DNA from: Thermothelomyces thermophilus ATCC 42464
Taxonomy: Eukaryota; Ascomycota; Sordariomycetes; Sordariales; Chaetomiaceae
NCBI RefSeq assembly: GCF_000226095.1
Contig: NC_016477.1
Location: 2,356,001-2,420,000, forward strand
Reading direction: 5' to 3'
DNA: 64,000 bases
The notes under the pieces are model-generated. The model was not told where the DNA came from and made no database searches. It saw nothing but the letters and a program-made list of their open reading frames with translations. Each line of letters starts with the position of its first letter. Position 1 is the first letter of the stretch. This document shows, in pieces, positions 22,307-37,086 of the stretch. A program made the translations under genes and the position numbers.

Positions 22307-25300
22307 GACGCGCCTTCATCTTGACGGCTGATCAGTGATGAACGGTGATCGGCGCGGGTGAGAGTTGTCGATCCTTGACGGATGGAATGAGGCTCGGCGA
22401 TCTGGTTGGGAGAACAAGACAGCCTCTGGCTGCGACGTCGCTGGGCCGGCTCCTTATACCAGGGACCGGGCGGCCAAGGATGTAAGTGGAGGTCTAGAAT
22501 GCGCCCTCTGCTACCTGATCCCGGGTATCGGTTGTGGCGGATGAGCTAGTAAAACGAGCGTGCAACCCAAGTTCGTGGAAAGGCGAACCGGAAAACGACG
22601 ACCAGGGGGACCACTTTTGGAGGCTCGTGCAGAGGAGAGTGCTCAACCAGGAAAGCGGCGCGTTGACCAAGGATGGGATGGTTTTAAAGAGTCCAGGTCC
22701 GGGGGTGCGTGGTTGGTTCGGCCAGTGCCAATGGGATGCAACGACAGGAGAAGAGATGAGTCTGGTGGGAATATGGGTGCGAGGGGTGCGTAGTGTAACC
22801 TGGACGCCGGGAATTGAGGGATGTGGGAGGCTTCACTAGTGTGGAAATCTAGGAGGGACCGCCGAGAAAACTGGGGTAATATTTGGAAGGGGCGCCCCGG
22901 ACGGAGGGTGCGATCGACACTGCTGCAGTGATTTCCGCAAGGAAGAAATGACCACTCAACTCGGAAGCTCCGAGGCCTTGTTGGGGAGCGTTGCACTTCC
23001 CAGTTTACTATTCGCCGAGAGAACGCAGAAAAGAAAAGGAGAAGGGGATGAAGAGCTTGGCTCGGGAAAAACGATTTCCAAGAATAGCCAACATGTCACT
23101 CCTATCCGTACTAAAGCAGCTACCTTAGGCATTGTACTATATGTTAGTGTAGTAAAGTGCATATACGCGGCACGTGGTTTGAATAGAAGAATGATAATTG
23201 CATCTCACTCTTCCTTGCCCAGGCCGCCTGCAGTTTTGTGGGATTGAAGAGAGACGAGAAACCTCGTAATTTCCATCCATCCTTCTTGTCAGGGCGTGGC
23301 CACATCCAAAGACGGCTGATTTGCCTGCTCGTTCCGTTCCTAATCTATGCCGAAAGGTCAGTTGCTCCATTCCTGGCCCCCTTGGCTACCAAGATGGACT
23401 TGAGCCGAATTGGCCAATGGAACCTTGTGTGCAGGGTCGAGAGCCGGCCCAACGACCAACTCAGGAAGAGATCGGCACGGAGCCGGTGCAGGCCCAGGGG
23501 GGCAGCTCTTTCCGGTTAGGCGGGCAAGATTGCTGGGTTCCGGCAGCTGGGTAGCATGCACCGTCCCGGATTTCTCGAGTCCGCCACACCACCCAATGGC
23601 CGTTTCATGAATATATTGCGGGGTCTTTATCCATATTTCACCCATGCAAAGAAGCATGCATTTGGGCCACTTCAAACACTTCATGTCGGCACCTGCCGTG
23701 GTGTTGCATGGCTGAATTCGAAATTCTCGGAGGGCATGGCTCGCTGCAATGGTCTTCATTCTCGACTGTTTCGTGGCGCTGCCGTCCTCATGATACATCA
23801 CATCATCCGTGACCTAGACTGATCATCCTTGCAATACACTACTGTAGAACGACGGAATGCCGCTCCGTTGCCCCATTCCACCAATGCTGCACAGAACTTT
23901 GGGAGCCGGGGATTCACGTGGAAACTCGCCCTATGCATGGTGTGTAAGAGTAGTTCGCCGCGAGCCAAGTCCCACACCGCGATGCCAAGGAACCTCGCTC
24001 TCGCTACTCTCTGTCTGTGGCACGTTGTCCCTTGCAGGAAGCAATATCCGTTGAATACCTGCTCGCAGTGTTTCGCAGAGAGATATATAAGATACCAACT
24101 GCAGGTTGCACATTAGTATCTACGGGGTTAAACTTGATTTGTGATGTAATGGGCAGGAGGTGCACGACCTGATGCAAATCGCCTGAACTTCTGGCCCGCT
24201 GTTCATCATCAGCATCGCATGAGGGTTGGGACTGCTTTTTCTGCTCTTCCAATTTACGAAACGTAGCGGCCCGGTAAACACAGCACCTATCGGATTCCGA
24301 TGAGACGTGCCGATCTAATCCGGAATAGAGGAGAGAGGGTTTGAACTGCTAGCAGGTTACATCCAACCAGTGCGTCTACCTTAACAAGCCGTTGCAAAGC
24401 CTCGCGCCGCTCTCCGTACACAAGGTAGTAAGGTAGCGAATTGGAACGGGCCTACCACAGTGCCCACGCTAACACCAAGCAGTTGCCTGTGGATTTCGGG
24501 GGTAAGATACATCGGCTGGCCAGAGGGGCAGCTCGGAGCTCGGAGCATCCCCATACTCATTTACCAAATTGCGAGCCTCTTAGTGCCTGAAAGAGATACC
24601 AGCATTGCACAAAGAGCAGCGTGAATAATTAGCGTACCACATATTAATTAGCACATCATTCGCACATCTATCTTGCGGTTGTCTTGCGTTAGTCGCTACA
24701 GCGCCATCTCTGTCTACACACTTTCATCCCTGTTTTCGAGCACCCGTCGTTCCTGTCCGCACGCTAAAATAGGCATCATCGATCTCGCATATATCGTGCT
24801 ATGAAGCGAAAGACCCAGCGACATTCGCATCGACAGCTAAGTTATGGGCCGGTTCCGGTTCCAAACTGGTAATTAAGGACCTCTCTTACTTCGTCAGCGA
24901 AATATATAATAGGTAAGATCGCATCCGTCTCCAGCTCCCTGGTGAAAACCGGTTTTCCGCTTCGGAGGCTCAAACGCTCCTAGTTGATGCCACGCAGGAG
25001 CGACCACCTGGGGAAGCCAAAGAACTGGGACCAGAGCAGGCTCAAGGATGAGATCAGTCAAATGACAATCACATTGGCCAGTTGCCGAAGTTTAATAGTC
25101 CCCAAGGACATGTTTATTACGTGCTACGGAATTGCCATACAATACCTTATCTTTCAAAACCAGCACCAGCCCGCTAAGGGAGCTAAAATCAAGTGTAGCA
25201 CCATTGCGTTGAGCAGATAATTGCTAAAGGAGGCTGCCTTGAGGAGAAGGCACTCTTCCCAGGTCGGTTAATTGGTGGGCATTGTTTAATAATCAAGTCC

Positions 25301-25825
25301 TTTGTGGTACTCATGAAACCAAGGAGGCGATGAAAGAAGGAATCAGAAGTTGATATCCCGAGGCCAAGCGAATATAGGCGTCGCGGACTAATTAATATTG
25401 TCGTCGGCTTGGAGTCTGTTCCCTCTGCTGACTAGTCCCGGCTCCGCAGGAAAACGCTTCATTCCAATTCATTCACGTCAACACCACCACGTCACGACAC
25501 AGTTACCAACTAAGCTTAGGGCAGCCCATTTGCTGTTCCACATTTCACAAGTGAAGTCGAGTGCAGGCAAAACGCTCAAACACCGCAAATACCTAGTATG
25601 TACTGTACATACAATGATATTATACCTGACCGACTGAAACCCGATTTACAACGCATCAGACACACGCCGACCAGGGTGTTCTGATCGTGGCCAACCCCCC
25701 TCGAACGACACCACGATTTGACGGACATGTTAGACGGACATGTTAGATACCCAACGTGTCTCTCTTCCCGCATCTCCTTTTGCAAACCCCCGTTGGTTTG
25801 GCTCTCGCACGAAAAACCCCGCGCT
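22307..25825. other. 3.5-kb gene-poor region
   Basis: There is no ORF with recognisable homology; frames stay under about 150 codons and many overlap on both strands. A TAGTATGTACTGTACATAC patch lies at about 25596-25614. A perfect 13-bp tandem duplication (unit ACGGACATGTTAG) sits at 25721-25746, just past the NUP170 stop. I found no terminal repeats or transposase frame. Confidence 0.5.
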
Positions 25826-28800
25826 TTACCGAAACAGACTTCCCCCAAGAAGCCCCTCACCACCCAAGATCGCATCCACACTCCTCTTCAGACCCTTGAC
25901 CAGCCTCCTCAACTCCAATGTCTCCTCTGCCTCGGCCGACACTTGCCCGGCAGTCCTCGCGCTCGCAGGGGCAGGCGCAATCTGCGCCAGACACTCATCC
26001 GCCCGCGCGAGCAGCTCGCTCACCCACACGCCGATCACCCCGTCCCCACCGGGAGCGCCACCTCCGCTAGCGCCGACAGAAGAGGACGCACCAAAGCTTC
26101 CGCCCGAGGCCGCCGCCCCGGCAGCGCGCCTCTCCACTTCCCTGACCCACGCCTCGACGGCCACAGCGATCCACTGCACGACCATCTTCCTCCGGCGCCC
26201 GGTAAATGGCGCCTCTTGCGCGTCAAACATGTTTTCCAGCACCTGCACGACCAACGCGTGCGGCACGCCCAAGTTCAGGAACAGCAGCACCGGCCAGCAG
26301 GGATCAGCGCCGATGGAGGCGTCCTGGCCGTTGTTGACGGCGTACTTGCAGACCTCGGGGAGTAGGGTGTCGACCGGGAACACCAAGCTGTCCAGAGATG
26401 TGCGGTGGGCGATGAGCTGGATCTGCTGAGAGACGGATTCGTACGGCAGCGGCGGTTCGCCCGTGATGGGTGGTACGCCTTCCGGGAGGGGCTGACCCGC
26501 CTGGGCTAGTTGCCAGTGTGCTTGGCGTTGTTCGGTTTCGTAGGACGTTTGCTCGATCAAGCGCAGCCAGGTATCGGTGATGACGCGCGGGTTATGGTAG
26601 TCGGCAGCATGGTAGATCAGGAGGCAGAGGTCGAAATAAGCTGCTTGATCGGCGTATTCGTTGTACAGCTGCAACATCATTAGCAAAAAAAAAAAAAAAA
26701 AAAAAAAAGAAGAAGAAGAAGAAGAAACGAAACAGGGAGAATGATCAAGAAAAGTGCGGATGGTGCTTACCTCGGTGACACTCTTGATCGGCCCGTCAAG
26801 AGCCTCCTCGATGTCGGGCAGCTTGTCCGGTGAGATGCGCGTATCGGCCCTCAGTCGCTCAAGTAGGTCATCTTGGATATGCGCTATCTCGAGAAGCTCG
26901 GTAACCTCGTGATTGAGCAGTTGTTGTTGTTGCCGGCTGATGCCAATGGTGTTAACACTCGCATTGCCCTTGGCACGGCTGAGAAGCGTGATGCGGTCCT
27001 TGATACCAATGTTCAGGTCCGACTTCGCGAGCGCCGCCTGCACCTGAGCAGCTTCAAAAAAGCGGCTGCGGTGGGTGTAGAACCGGCAGAGCAGCTCGGC
27101 ATGCTGGTAATCGGTCTCCGCCAGGCGCTGCAAATACGTAACAACGTGCGGTGAGTCGACAGCCAGGAGCCGGTCAGTCCAGTTTTTCTCAATGTACCAC
27201 TCATAGAGATCGAAATGGAAGACCTCATCGCTCGAGTCGTTCACGACCGTGTACGCTTCGTTTCGTTTCGTAGCCGCGAGGGTGGGACGGCCATCGACGA
27301 CCTCGGGCTCGCCAGCGAAAGCAACCTCGAGTTTGTCGAGGACCTCATGGATCAATGCGTAGCAAGCCTTCCGCTCGTCGTATGCCTTTTTGCGCGAGTC
27401 GTTGGCCGGCTTGCCGTCATTGACCCATGTCAGCGCCGTGTTGCCGCGGTCCTTCTGCTGAGCCACGGTGAGGCACAACTGAATGGCGCCTGCGAAGTAG
27501 TTCAGCTGCGTGTACTGCTCAACAGCGCTCTGGAGGTTGGAGTGAGTGAGGCTGCCTGCGACCTGCTCAAACAGCCGCAGGCTCTCTCCCAAAAGGGTCC
27601 GAAGAACGTTGGGATTGTTGACCTGCTCGCTGGCGCGCTGCAACTGCTCTTGAGCCTTGAAGGTGACGACATCGTCAGGAGAGCAGAAGCTGCCACACCG
27701 TCTTCTCAGCGCATCGGCAACCGTCTCGACGTTGGCGCCGCTGGCGATGTTGCGGTTGACGATCGCCTTGACTAATACCTTAGCGAGCTCTTTGCCGGGG
27801 GTTTGGGAAAACAGCTGCTCGTATGTCAAATCCCGGAACTGCTGCTGAGACGCGGGGTCGAGGCGGGCGTAGATGTCGGAGACCCGCTCATCAAACAGCA
27901 TCAGAACAAAGGAGATGCCTTCCGATACGCTCTCCATGAGTTTTCGCAGACCGTGCAACGCCTGGTGCTCCTTTTGATTGGCAATCTCCTCTTGCCTGCT
28001 AAACAGGCGATCGGACGGACCCGCAAGCCCCTGGATCGTGCTCTTGTTCGCCTCGAGGAAATTCCGCAGCCGCTCGATATTTTCCTGGATCATGATGAGC
28101 TTGGCCGCGGGAACGGTCGAGGAAACAGCGAGGGAGCCCTTTGCCTCTGCCTTCGTCTCAATGACTCTGGACTTCCACACTGTCCGGACAAGCCGCGTGA
28201 GGTACAGAGCCAGAGCGTCGTGCCGAGATGAAAGCCTGACAGACTCCGAAACTAATTGCTTCCCGTCCGACTCTGCGATCCTCGGCTGACCGCCGTACTC
28301 GACAAACGCCATCCGGGCTAGGTTTTCGGTCTTCTGATCCGGTGCCCTACCGGTGCCGGCGCGCAGGTCACTGCCCTGTCCGCAGGCTACAGCAAGGGCC
28401 GCCGATATGGTCTCGACGCGACCATACTGGTTGAGGAACTTCCGCATTTCCCTCTCGAGTCCCTCCTCGCCAGAGCAAGTCCTTATCGCATTGGCAAAAA
28501 TATCGACGAGCCGCCTCCGGCGAACAATGTGGACACCAGTGTTAGTGAGCACCGCAAATTCACTCGGAGCGCTATCGAACTGAACAGCAAGCTCATTGCC
28601 AAAGCCCAATGGCTGCTTTGATGCAGAGAAGGGGGCTGTTGTCAAACCAATCTCGAGAATCCGGCTCCCATTCTCGAGATCGACCCACGTTCCTTGCTCA
28701 TAATACTTAAGTGCTGAGGCTGGCGTGGTGGCTTTGATCTTGCCCGTATCGGGAGCGGAGACGAAGAGAATATCCGAGCTGGAGTGCTTGCGGACGACGT

Positions 28801-30312
28801 CAAAGAAATAGCCGGGTGCAAACCGAACACCGAGAGCGCTGGGATCGAGGGCCCGCGATGTCTTGTCCAGCTGCCCTTCGCTCGACTGGCCGGGCACGGT
28901 CCTGGGACGAACCCCGGGCTCTTTTGGCGGGAACTTGACGAACTGGAGCTGCATGCTCTGCGGGGCGAGACTTGTTGACCCGCCTATCGTGTATGACGCA
29001 GAGCTTGTTGCGCTGAAGAAAAGGCGGCATCCAGTGTCGGTGAGAGCCATGAGATGCAGTTTCGAGGCTTCGGTGGCGGGGATTGGGCTCAGTGAGACGA
29101 TGTTTGTCCGGTCGGTGAAGAGGGGAGAGCTGTCTGCCATGTGCGCAAAGTCGCGAAGGCAGCTGGTCTTGTCTTTTTCGATGACCTTCGTGAGCTTTTC
29201 GGGCGTTTCCATGTGGTAGGTGCGGATGGTTGACCGGTTGGAGAGCGAGTAGAGCAGATTCCGCGTATCATCAACCACGAGGGCGATTAGCCCTTCTTGC
29301 TGTCGCTGCCCGAAGGGGAGACCTGCCAGGGGAAGGCTGGGCACAACCGAAGCCCATCCCTGGTGCGTGTGGTTGATCTTGCCGCACCTGCTCGAGAACC
29401 ATCTCTCCTCCTGCTGGTAAAACAGCTCGTAAACATCCGTATCGGTGTCGCCACCGAGAAAGATGCGTCCGGACGCGGTTCCCACGATGAGGCTGACGTC
29501 GCTGCTTCCTCGGTGGACCGACATTTTGGTCTGGTACAGCGTGACCGACCGTGATCCCGAGGGAGTTGGGGTAGCCGAAACACCTAGCAAGGTAATTTCC
29601 GTGGTCGTCGCGACCACCAGTATGTGCGTGATCGTGTCGACAAACACCCCAGGTTTCGGCGGCACGAGCGCGACGGCAGTGATTGTGTGGGTGGCATCCT
29701 CATAGCCGATGAGCTCGGGGTCCGGATGTGTGTAGTCCCAGAGGAAGAGGGAATCGTCGATCGCGGCCCAGGCATAGTTGATGCTTGCAAACAGGCCGAT
29801 CCTTGTGGAAACTGCGCCCTGGTTCAAGCGGGAAAACACTTGGTCGGGAATAGGATACGTCGACGTCTTATGAAAGGGCGCCCACGAGGAGTCGGCGTAC
29901 TGGATGTCGTAGTCGGAGGATGCGCCAGCTATACCAATCGGCGATTGTTAGCCTCGTCTGAGCTTTGGAATCGTCCAGGCAGGGGGATCAAAGGGAGCAT
30001 ACGTCTGCAATACGAGTCAATGTCGGGATAGCTCTCGTCGAGCTGCAACGTCTGGTTGATGACTTGGGCAGCCTTTACCACAGGCGGCAAGTCGTCGCGG
30101 GCCTGCGGCGGTGGCAGCATCCCAGTGGCTATTTCCTGCTGTCCAGACCCCAGAGTGCTCGTAATGGGCTCTGGCGCCGTCCCCATCGTGCCCGTTGTGC
30201 CCGCCCCAGCGGCTTCGTTGAAGTTCAGTCGCCGCCGGACAGTGTTCGGGCCCGGCGCGGGCGTGTTGATGAATGCACCGGGAATCTGGCGCACCGGCGT
30301 CACGGGGTTCAT
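25826..30312 (-). CDS. NUP170: Nuclear pore inner-ring nucleoporin Nup170/Nup155
   Basis: Three exons, 30312-30003, 29928-26771 and 26668-25826 (1436 aa). Intron 1 is 74 nt; intron 2 is 102 nt with a GTAAGC donor and CAG acceptor. The N-terminus (about 1-95) is disordered. It leads into the YPDIDSYC / SSDYDI entry of the Nup133/Nup155-type beta-propeller, then a long alpha-solenoid to the C-terminus. Length and order match Nup155/Nup170/Nup157. The protein is a structural part of the inner ring and works with Nup192/Nup188 and Nup53. Intron 2 is divisible by three, has no stop, and contains A24 plus an AGA microsatellite on the plus strand. Retention would therefore insert 34 residues rich in Ser and Phe. 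I take it as an intron because of its good splice sites and low complexity. Confidence 0.93.
26685..26727. repeat. NUP170: A24 plus (AGA)n tract in NUP170 intron 2
   Basis: A 24-base A run followed by about six AGA units, on the plus strand. In the sense direction it reads as a T-rich tract just upstream of the acceptor, where it may act as an oversized polypyrimidine tract. Confidence 0.85.
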
Positions 30313-30945
30313 GGTGGGCGGTGACGGAGTCGTCTTTGTGCTTGCGGCGCGAGCAACGAAGCTGTTTCGTGGGTCGGCGCTGCCCTGTCGCAGCCGCGGG
30401 AGGTTGGGAACGAAGCTCCCCGCTTAGTTGTTAATCCGGAGCTGGCCTGCTGCAGCTCGTTTGTTATAGCAATTGCACCATCAAAGAAGCTTGACCAGCT
30501 GGCGGTTAGGCCCGCAACACGATTGGGGAGGGGATGTCGTCGAAACGGTGCAATGCGCCGAGTAGCTATGGCCAAGGAAGCCGGGTTAGAGAGAGCGGTT
30601 GGCCGTAAACAATTTTTGGAGAACCGGGATCATTGGTGAGAAGCAGCTGGCACTGACGCGCGACCGCGCTGGGGTCTGATGACGCCGCGCTAAGCTACAT
30701 TTAGCAGTTGCTCTGCCACCGCCTTTCAGCACCCGCCGCCGAAACCACATGCAGGACAGAGGTCAACCAAGTTTTCTGTCGTGGCCAAAACGCTGGACAG
30801 AAAATCCTCCAGATTGTTCCATTTAAGTGTACGCTGCACTGATGTGTATCGCTAATTATCATTGATTACGGCGCCACCCATCCATCCTGCCCTCGTTCAC
30901 TAAAAATTGTACACGACATCCTTTGGGAGGCGCCACCATATCTGC
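30313..30945. promoter_or_regulatory. Spacer upstream of NUP170
   Basis: 633 bp between the IFA38 stop and the NUP170 start, both on the minus strand. It should hold the NUP170 promoter. I see no clear element or ORF. Confidence 0.45.
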
Positions 30946-32036
30946 CTACAGCTTCTTCTTAGCTTCCCGCTCCGCCTTCCGCAGCGCCCGAGCGCGGATA
31001 TCCAGATGCATCCTTCGGTTAAACCAGACAGTTATGCCGCTGGTCGCGCCCACCGTGTTCTCAATAGCCCATTTGAAGATAGCATGGCTCCACCACGGCG
31101 TGTAGGTGTTGGTGAACTTCTCCGTCCAACCCAGGCCAACCTTTCCCAGGACAGAGCGCACAAACGGCTTCGGACTGGGGATAAGCAAGCTAGTACGGCG
31201 AATCTTGCTCATGGCGGTAGTGACCAGGTAACTGATGACAAACTCAACATCGACGCCCTGGGGCTTCAGCTCCGCCGCCAGTGAACTGCTCCAGTGCTGC
31301 AGGAAGGACTTGCTGCCACTGTAGGTAGCGAGATAAGGGGTAGGCATGTAACCGGCGAACGATCCCATGGTCAGAATCAGGCCCCTCTTGCGCTTCGTCA
31401 GGATAGGCGCAACAATCTGCGTGGTCTTTAGTGTGCCGAGGCAGTTGATGGTGACGATGTTCTGGAGCTCATCCCGGCTGGTCTCAAGGAACGGAACGGG
31501 GATGCTGTGCGACTGTCCGACGTTGTTGATCAGGATGCCCACATCCAATCCCGAGATCAGCTCGGCAAGGCGCTCATAGTCGGCATCATCGTCTTTGGAG
31601 TAGTCCATCGCGAGCGTCTTGGCCTGAAATCCGGACCACCTCAGTGTCAATTCGCGGGCGAGAGCGTCGAGCTTAGACTGGGTGCGAGAAACGAGGACCA
31701 AGTTGAAGCCTTTAGCGGCGAGCTGGTGGGCAAACTCCTTGCCGAGACCATCGGATGCTCCGGTGACCACAGCCCAGGTGCCCTTCTTGCCATACTTGCG
31801 AAGCTGTTGTTCAAGATTCTGTCAGAAATGGTCGGGCACCAGCATGGAGCACGTGGACATACATTGGTGCCGCTGAGAACAAAGCAGGTAAGGAACAGTT
31901 GGACAAACGACAGGACCCCTCTAGCAACGTAGATGGCTCCAATGCCGGCCAAGGCCCAATGAGCGGCTTTGGGCAGAGACTCCCAGAGATCGACAGCTCT
32001 CTCCAAAGTCTCCTGGAGATCGAAATTGGACGCCAT
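30946..32036 (-). CDS. IFA38: Very-long-chain 3-oxoacyl-CoA reductase
   Basis: Two exons, 32036-31863 and 31803-30946, with a 59-nt intron (GTATGT donor, AACAG acceptor). The product is 343 aa. It is an SDR enzyme of the ER fatty-acid elongase. It reduces the 3-keto group in each round of very-long-chain fatty acid synthesis and feeds sphingolipids. An N-terminal membrane segment (about 25-55) is followed by the NADPH site TGASDGLG (72-79), NNVG, the catalytic Ser206 (MGSFAG) and Tyr219/Lys223 (YSGSK). The C-terminus ends KKKL, a dilysine ER-retrieval signal. The size matches yeast Ifa38 (YBR159W). It is divergent from ERG28. Confidence 0.93.
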
Positions 32037-32395
32037 GATGCTAAAGTCGTCGAACCAATGGAACCCGATGATGCCTGGTAGGGTCTAAGTAGAGCGCGTC
32101 CGTGTTCCGATAAAATTGTTGGGAACTTTGCAAAGCGGAAGTTTTGAAGGCCCGCTGTGGGGCCCAAACACCAACCAATTCCAGGTTCCGACCGCGCCTT
32201 CCGCGACGGACCCACGTCCTACACTATTGTACGGACTACATATATACAAGCGGGCTTGGCGCGCACGCCCGCGTTAGTCTGGAAGTCGTGACGGGGGAAG
32301 GTAGACGCCAGGAAGGATCAGGAGCTTTCTCTCTTGCGCCGATTCCTCCCTTCAGTCTCATCCATTCTCGAATCCATCAAAAGACACCTGCGACA
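32037..32395. promoter_or_regulatory. Bidirectional promoter IFA38 / ERG28
   Basis: Only 359 bp separate the two ATGs. A pyrimidine-rich TTTCTCTCTTGC-like tract lies near 32324-32336 on the ERG28 side. Sharing a promoter could coordinate fatty-acid elongation and sterol synthesis. That is an inference from the arrangement. Confidence 0.55.
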
Positions 32396-32981
32396 ATGGA
32401 CAAGCTGCAGCAATTTCTCCCTTCGGCAGAGAAGGGCTACTTGCCCTACTATTTGTTCGTGGTAAGTGCCCGGGTGTTGAAGCGCCACGGCCTTAGCCTG
32501 TATTGACACGGTTTGCTCTGTCCAGGTCTCGCTCGTGTCTGTGGGCAACTCCCTTCAGAACTACGCGACTCTGCACTACACGCGCCGCCTCTACAACGGC
32601 CGTTTTGTCACCAACCACTCGCTTCCGCCCGCCTCCGACCGCTTCAACCCTGAGGATAGCATCGCGAAAGTCAAGCCAGCCTCGTCGACTGGCAAGGACT
32701 CAGAAAAGGCCAAGGACCAGGTGTCGCCGCTCGCGGCTCGCCTGTTCGGCATCTACACGTTCGTGGCGGGCATCATTCGCTTCTACGCCAGCTACCAGAT
32801 CGAGAACCCGGCCATGTACCAGCTGGCGCTCTGGACCCACGTCATCGCTGCCCTCCACTTCACGAGTGAGATGTTCGTGTACAAGACCATGAGGTTCAGC
32901 GGGCCGCAGGCTTTCCCCTTCTTGGCGGCATATGGCGGCGCCACCTGGTTGATTTTGCAGTACAACCACTACGTGCGGTAG
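32396..32981 (+). CDS. ERG28: Ergosterol biosynthesis scaffold Erg28
   Basis: Two exons, 32396-32461 and 32526-32981, with a 64-nt intron (GTAAGT donor, CCAG acceptor). The product is 173 aa. Erg28 is a small ER membrane protein that tethers the sterol C4-demethylation enzymes (Erg25, Erg26, Erg27). Family features are the N-terminal LPYYLFVVSLVSVGNSLQNY segment, the RLFGIYTFVAGIIRFYASY helix with its Ala/Tyr pattern, and the WTHVIAALHFTSEMFVYKT stretch. Four hydrophobic segments fit the known topology. A Lys/Ser-rich loop (about 70-90) separates the first two segments and is longer than in yeast. It is convergent with GAL7, with only 134 bp between stops. Confidence 0.92.
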
Positions 32982-33115
32982 GCGGTTCTTTCGACGAGGG
33001 GAGGGATGACAAGAACGGTATGTTTCTGCCTCGGCCAAGTCCAGTGCACATCGGAATCCGAGTTGCCTAATGTTGATGCTCGGCGAAGGTGTCCAACAGC
33101 ATGCAAACGCCTTCG

Positions 33116-35445
<2,330 letters not shown>

Positions 35446-37086
35446 ATGGGCGTGATTCGCAAGAAGATCGCAGCCAGGGGCGGTGAAGGAGGTGTGAAAT
35501 ATGTCTGCGATGTCTGTTCTGCGGATATCACTTCAACCGTAAGTACCTGGCACTCTTCAGCCTGCTATCCGATGATCAGCTACGGACTCAGCTGACCCAT
35601 CAACCGATAGGTCCGGATCAGATGCGCTCATAGCGCCTGCAACGACTACGACCTCTGCGTACAATGCTTCTCCAAAGGGGCCTCGAGCAACGCACATCAA
35701 CCTGCAACACATCCGTACCGAGTCATTGAGCAGAACTCGTTCCCGATCTTCGACAGAGAATGGGGTGCGGACGAGGAACTCTTGCTCCTCGAGGGCGCCG
35801 AGATTTACGGCCTGGGATCGTGGGCAGACATCGCAGACCACATCGGCGGGTATCGGGACAAGGACGAAGTACGGGATCACTATCTCAAAGTCTACATTGA
35901 GTCGTCGCGCTTTCCCCTTCCGGAGCGATGCAGTCCATACGATATGGAACTAGCGAACGAGATATCCAGGGAGGAGTTCCAGGCCCGCAAGAAGCGCAGG
36001 ATTGAGGAACGGAGAGAAGCTGCCAAGAACGCACCCGCTCTGCAGCCCAAGACCAAGCCGACAGCCAGTGTGCCAGCTTGTCACGAGATTCAAGGCTACA
36101 TGCCTGGCCGTTTGGAGTTTGAGACGGAGTACGCCAACGAAGCAGAGGAGGCAGTACAGCTCATGCAATTTGATCCCGGAGACGGCATCAACCCGCGCAC
36201 GGGCGAGCTGGAGCCTGAGATGGAGCTCAAGCTTACGGTGATGGATATCTACAACTGCCGGCTAACGCAGCGAGCCGAACGAAAGAAGGTGATTTTCGAA
36301 CATAACCTGCTCGAGTATCGGGAGAACACCAAGATGGAGAAGAAGCGATCCAAAGAAGAACGGGATCTGCTCAACAAGGCGAAACCTTTTGCGCGCATGA
36401 TGAACCGAACCGATTTCGAGCAGTTTTGTCAAGGGCTTGTGGATGAGCTCAATCTTCGGCAGGCAATTGCGCAACTGCAGGAATGGCGCAGTCTCAAGAT
36501 TGGCGACCTCCGGAGCGGAGAAAAGTACGAGCAAGAGAAGGCGTTGCGGATTCAGAAGTCGATTCCACTGGGGTCTATGGACCGCGAGAGACTCGCAACC
36601 AATCAACGCAACAAGCAGCAGCCACCGCCAGAACCGCCGAGCGGCGCGGCACTCCTAGTTGCACCCGAGTTGCCTTTCCGCTCGACGACGACAAATGGGG
36701 CATCGACTGGCGAAGGGGCGAATGGTGTCAAAACCGAAAGCAATGGCAATGTTAACGGCGGAAGTGTGGTGGTCGCCAACGGCGCCCCCCCTACAAGGCA
36801 GAAATACGTGCCGCAGCCGATTCCGGGAGTCCAGCCCCTTCAGCTCACCCAGGACAATGCACCGGATCTCCATCTCCTGACTCCGGAGGAGGTGAAGCTG
36901 TGCGAAACCCTTCGACTCCAGCCCAAGCCTTACTTAATGATCAAGGAGCAGATCCTTAAAGAAGCTCTCAAGGGCAATGGGAGTCTCAAGAAGAAGCAAG
37001 CCAAGGAAATCTGCCGTCTGGACTCTCAGAAAGGTGGAAGGATTTTTGATTTCATGGTGAATGCTGGCTGGGTGGTCAAGGCCTGA
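35446..37086 (+). CDS. ADA2: Transcriptional adaptor Ada2 (SAGA)
   Basis: Two exons, 35446-35538 and 35611-37086, with a 72-nt intron (GTAAGT donor, CTGAC branch, TAG acceptor). The product is 522 aa. The ZZ zinc finger has Cys21, Cys24, Cys36, Cys41, Cys47 and Cys50. It is followed by a SANT/Myb-like domain (about 75-130, [11 protein letters not shown]) and a long helical middle region that binds Gcn5/Ada3 in yeast. A disordered Asn/Gly/Pro-rich stretch (about 370-435) precedes a C-terminal SWIRM domain (about 440-520, [15 protein letters not shown]). Ada2 activates the Gcn5 histone acetyltransferase in SAGA/ADA. The first exon splits the zinc finger after ITST, a conserved place for an intron in my reading. 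It acts in the nucleus. Confidence 0.95.
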
